Part shown: positions 61,570 through 64,000 of the stretch, piece by piece
Layout: each line of letters opens with the position of its first letter
Position numbering within the stretch: position 1 is the first letter of the stretch
Source of the DNA: Hymenoscyphus infarciens
Lineage: Eukaryota > Ascomycota > Leotiomycetes > Helotiales > Helotiaceae
Length of the DNA: 64,000 nt
Direction: 5' to 3'
Assembly: GCA_001414345.1 (NCBI GenBank)
Contig: LLCB01000194.1
Coordinates: 49,075-113,074 of the forward strand
Made by a program: the position numbers and the translations under genes
The notes under the pieces: generated by a model
The model's database searches: none
What the model saw: the letters and a program-made list of their open reading frames with translations, nothing else
Told to the model about the DNA's origin: nothing

Positions 61570-62160
61570 TTGAGAGTCCTTCGAAAACCCCGGAAGAATT
61601 CAAAGGCGAAGATAAAATGACGAGGATGCGACGAGTAGACCTCTGTTCGACACATTATTTGCTTTTCTACAAACAAAGTAAATCAACTTAACTAAAAAAT
61701 GGAAACGGGACCACCCCCGCAGCGGTCATCGTAGACCTCTCGAGAGCCTAAACTATCACTGAGAGTCGGGAAGATGTGAGCGAACTTGGAAGAACACGGA
61801 ACTTGGTCCATACTAGACTGGAGTAATTTCAGCACATCCATTTCGGCTTTGCTTCGTCGCGAATCGCATACAAGAGGGCTATCCTTAGCCTAACCCCAAG
61901 GCGTAAGGGATAAATGACATTTGAAATCGCCAAAAATCACGCGGTAAGAGGAGGCTGGTTCAAAATGGCGTAAGAGAGAGGGAGGTTGGGACCGTGATAT
62001 TCCCACTCTCTTCCTGTCTAACTCTTAATAAGTGAGCTGTTCATTCTAGAGTAAGCTGTTATTCTTCGAGAAAAACAGTAAGCTACCAGTCCTCTCATGA
62101 AATAACAAGATACGCCCTTTCCCACCGACAGTGCTCGTTGCTAGGTCTACGCAACGAATA
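61570..62160. other. GC-normal spacer between RIP'd blocks, no gene
   Basis: About 590 bp of ordinary composition with no open frame of note. The edges with the AT-rich blocks are sharp. Nothing recognised. Confidence 0.55.
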
Positions 62161-64000
62161 GAAGAATAAAAGATTAATTATTTCTCGTAAATATTAAATA
62201 AATACGTAATATTCCAAATACTTATTTATACTATAGAGTCCTATATGAATAAATTACGAATAGTTTCTATTTATTAGACTTAATATCTACTCTCTAGTCT
62301 TAGTATATAGATATTGAAATTTATCTCTATCTTATATATACTTCTTAATATATATATACTATCTATTTATATAAGTTCGATTATATATCTTTCTAAGTCT
62401 TTAAAATCATCTAAATCTACTTATATAAGTTAGAGTTCAAGCTCTACTACGTAGAGATATAAAGACTTAATACTTATATATAGTATATTCTATAAATCTC
62501 TAGTAGCTCTATTCTAGCTCTAGAGCTATATAGAGCTAAGTTTAAGTTAAAAAAGCGACGTAGTAATACCTCTTTTATAAATATTTAAGTTTCCTAGCCT
62601 CGACCTTTTATAAAGAAGCTACGTTATATATAGTAATATACTAGATATTAGCGAAAAAGACTTATATAGCTTATTTACTTAATAATAGTATCTATAGACT
62701 ACTAAACTAATTAAGAAATCCTCTAAAACCGATTCTATATACTTACTAATACTAGAGAACTTCTATTATAGATAGACTATAGAGTTATATATAACTCTAA
62801 GAAGATAAGAGCTATATACTAACTTATAATTAGAGGTAATATCTATAGTAGTTCTTCTATATAATTAGTATAAACTATATTTAGATTAAGAGAATTACTA
62901 GAAAAGATAAAGAACCTCTAATAATAGTAATAGAGTAATTAGAAGAGGCTTAAGTAGTATAAATAGTAGTATAGAACTAGACAGGTTTTTATAGCTAGAG
63001 AATAGAAAATCTACTATTTATAATTATTATAAGTAGATATTTAAAGTGTATTTAGTAGCTCTTAGATAACGTAGTAGAAATACCTCTTAGAAGATATAGA
63101 ACTAGAGAGTAGAGAGAATAGAAGATAGAATTAAAAGACTTAGATTAGAGATATATTAGAGAATAGTTCTATATAAGATAGTATACTAGAAGACGAGTAT
63201 TACTATTTCTATATAAAAAAGAGCTAACTAAGCTTTTAAGAGAGCTATTATAAAGTATTAACTAGTCGTTTATAAGAATAACTAAAATTTTAAACTAATA
63301 AAATAGAGAGAATATAAGAAGATACTAAGCTATTACTAGAAAGCCTAGAATAATAGATATAAAGCCTTATATAAGTCTAGTAATAGATACTCTAAGAAGT
63401 ATATAAGCTACTTTAGATAAAACTCTATAAATAAGTATATCTATATAACGCCTCTCTAGAAGCTAAAAAGACTAGATAAATATAAAAATAAAAATAAAAA
63501 TAAAAAAAGCCTTACTACGTAACCGTCTATAACTTTTAAATAGTTACTACGATTAAGACACTTTTATAAGCTAAACTCGGTGTAATTTATTCTAGAGACG
63601 GATTAACAGTTTTTGAGTATAGGACCGTGGTCTGAAACCTGGCGTTGCCAAGCCCGCTAGGCCTAATTAGTAAATCACGTGCTTACCCTATCAAAAAAAA
63701 GTATAGATAGCTTTAAATTAATAACATAATTTTTTAAAGTATCTAAGTATACTTTTAACTATAACTATAGTTATAAACTATCTATTTCTTATCTCTAAAA
63801 AGCTTTAAATTAATTAATCTATCTTTTATATTTATCTTTATAAATATTAAAGTTATATAAAACTAGAAATAAGATAAATTATACTCTTAGAGTTTCTAAT
63901 AAGTTTATCTTTCATTCTATACTATTTACTTCTCTATACTACTCTTCTAAAAGCTTTAAAATACTCTAATAATATATACTAATTACTTTTTAATATATAG
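62161..64000. repeat. AT-rich RIP-mutated block E, running off the right edge
   Basis: Same signature as the other blocks. An (AAAAAT)n run lies at about 63481-63511. A roughly 100-base unmutated island stands at 63590-63695 (see findings). The plus-strand purine bias between 62900 and 63480 suggests degraded coding sequence, perhaps a gag-like gene, but no motif is legible. Confidence 0.8.

Noticed and set aside
63585..63695. tRNA-like segment
   Set aside because: I looked for a T-loop GTTCRA and an acceptor stem and found neither; no tRNA or rRNA gene could be supported anywhere in the window.

Overview
The window is nuclear DNA from a filamentous ascomycete (Pezizomycotina). I infer this from short 50-120 nt introns with GTRNGT donors and CTNA-type branch sites, from the gene families present, and from long AT-rich blocks almost free of CA and TG dinucleotides, which is the footprint of repeat-induced point mutation (RIP). 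A leotiomycete is plausible from the feel of the proteins, but the sequence alone does not prove it.

The layout alternates between ordinary gene islands and RIP-ruined transposon blocks. Island 1 (1-15.2 kb) holds, all on the minus strand, a multi-domain secreted GH18/CBM18 chitinase that runs off the left edge, a GlpA/DadA-type FAD oxidoreductase, a small secreted protein, and a complete SCAP-like sterol sensor (sterol-sensing domain plus WD40 tail) with a minisatellite-rich upstream region. Block A (15.2-26.3 kb) is RIP'd retroelement debris: a short LTR element with its target duplication, a solo LTR of the same family, and a large inverted repeat made of two LTR-retrotransposon 3' ends. 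Island 2 (26.4-30.0 kb) has an AA9 lytic polysaccharide monooxygenase and a broken ankyrin-repeat gene. Block B (30.0-46.6 kb) contains a complete 7.8-kb LTR retrotransposon (34015-41850, target duplication GAAAG, pol on the minus strand), two solo LTRs, and an inverted-repeat element filled with palindromes whose right arm escaped mutation. Island 3 (46.7-52.35 kb) has a membrane protein gene, a conserved fungal gene carrying two in-frame TAG codons, and a truncated two-exon gene remnant. Block C (52.4-59.1 kb) holds TIR elements, one nested inside the inverted repeat of another. Island 4 (59.1-61.0 kb) has a cysteine-cluster protein gene. Blocks D and E, with a short GC-normal spacer, fill the right end.

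The intact genes do not form an obvious biosynthetic cluster. The chitinase and the AA9 enzyme are secreted polysaccharide-degrading enzymes, SCAP is a housekeeping sterol/oxygen regulator, and the others are of unknown role. What stands out is the contrast between intact genes and the heavily mutated, nested transposon compartments, together with the RIP-like damage visible at their edges. All exon boundaries were deduced by hand from splice motifs and protein continuity.
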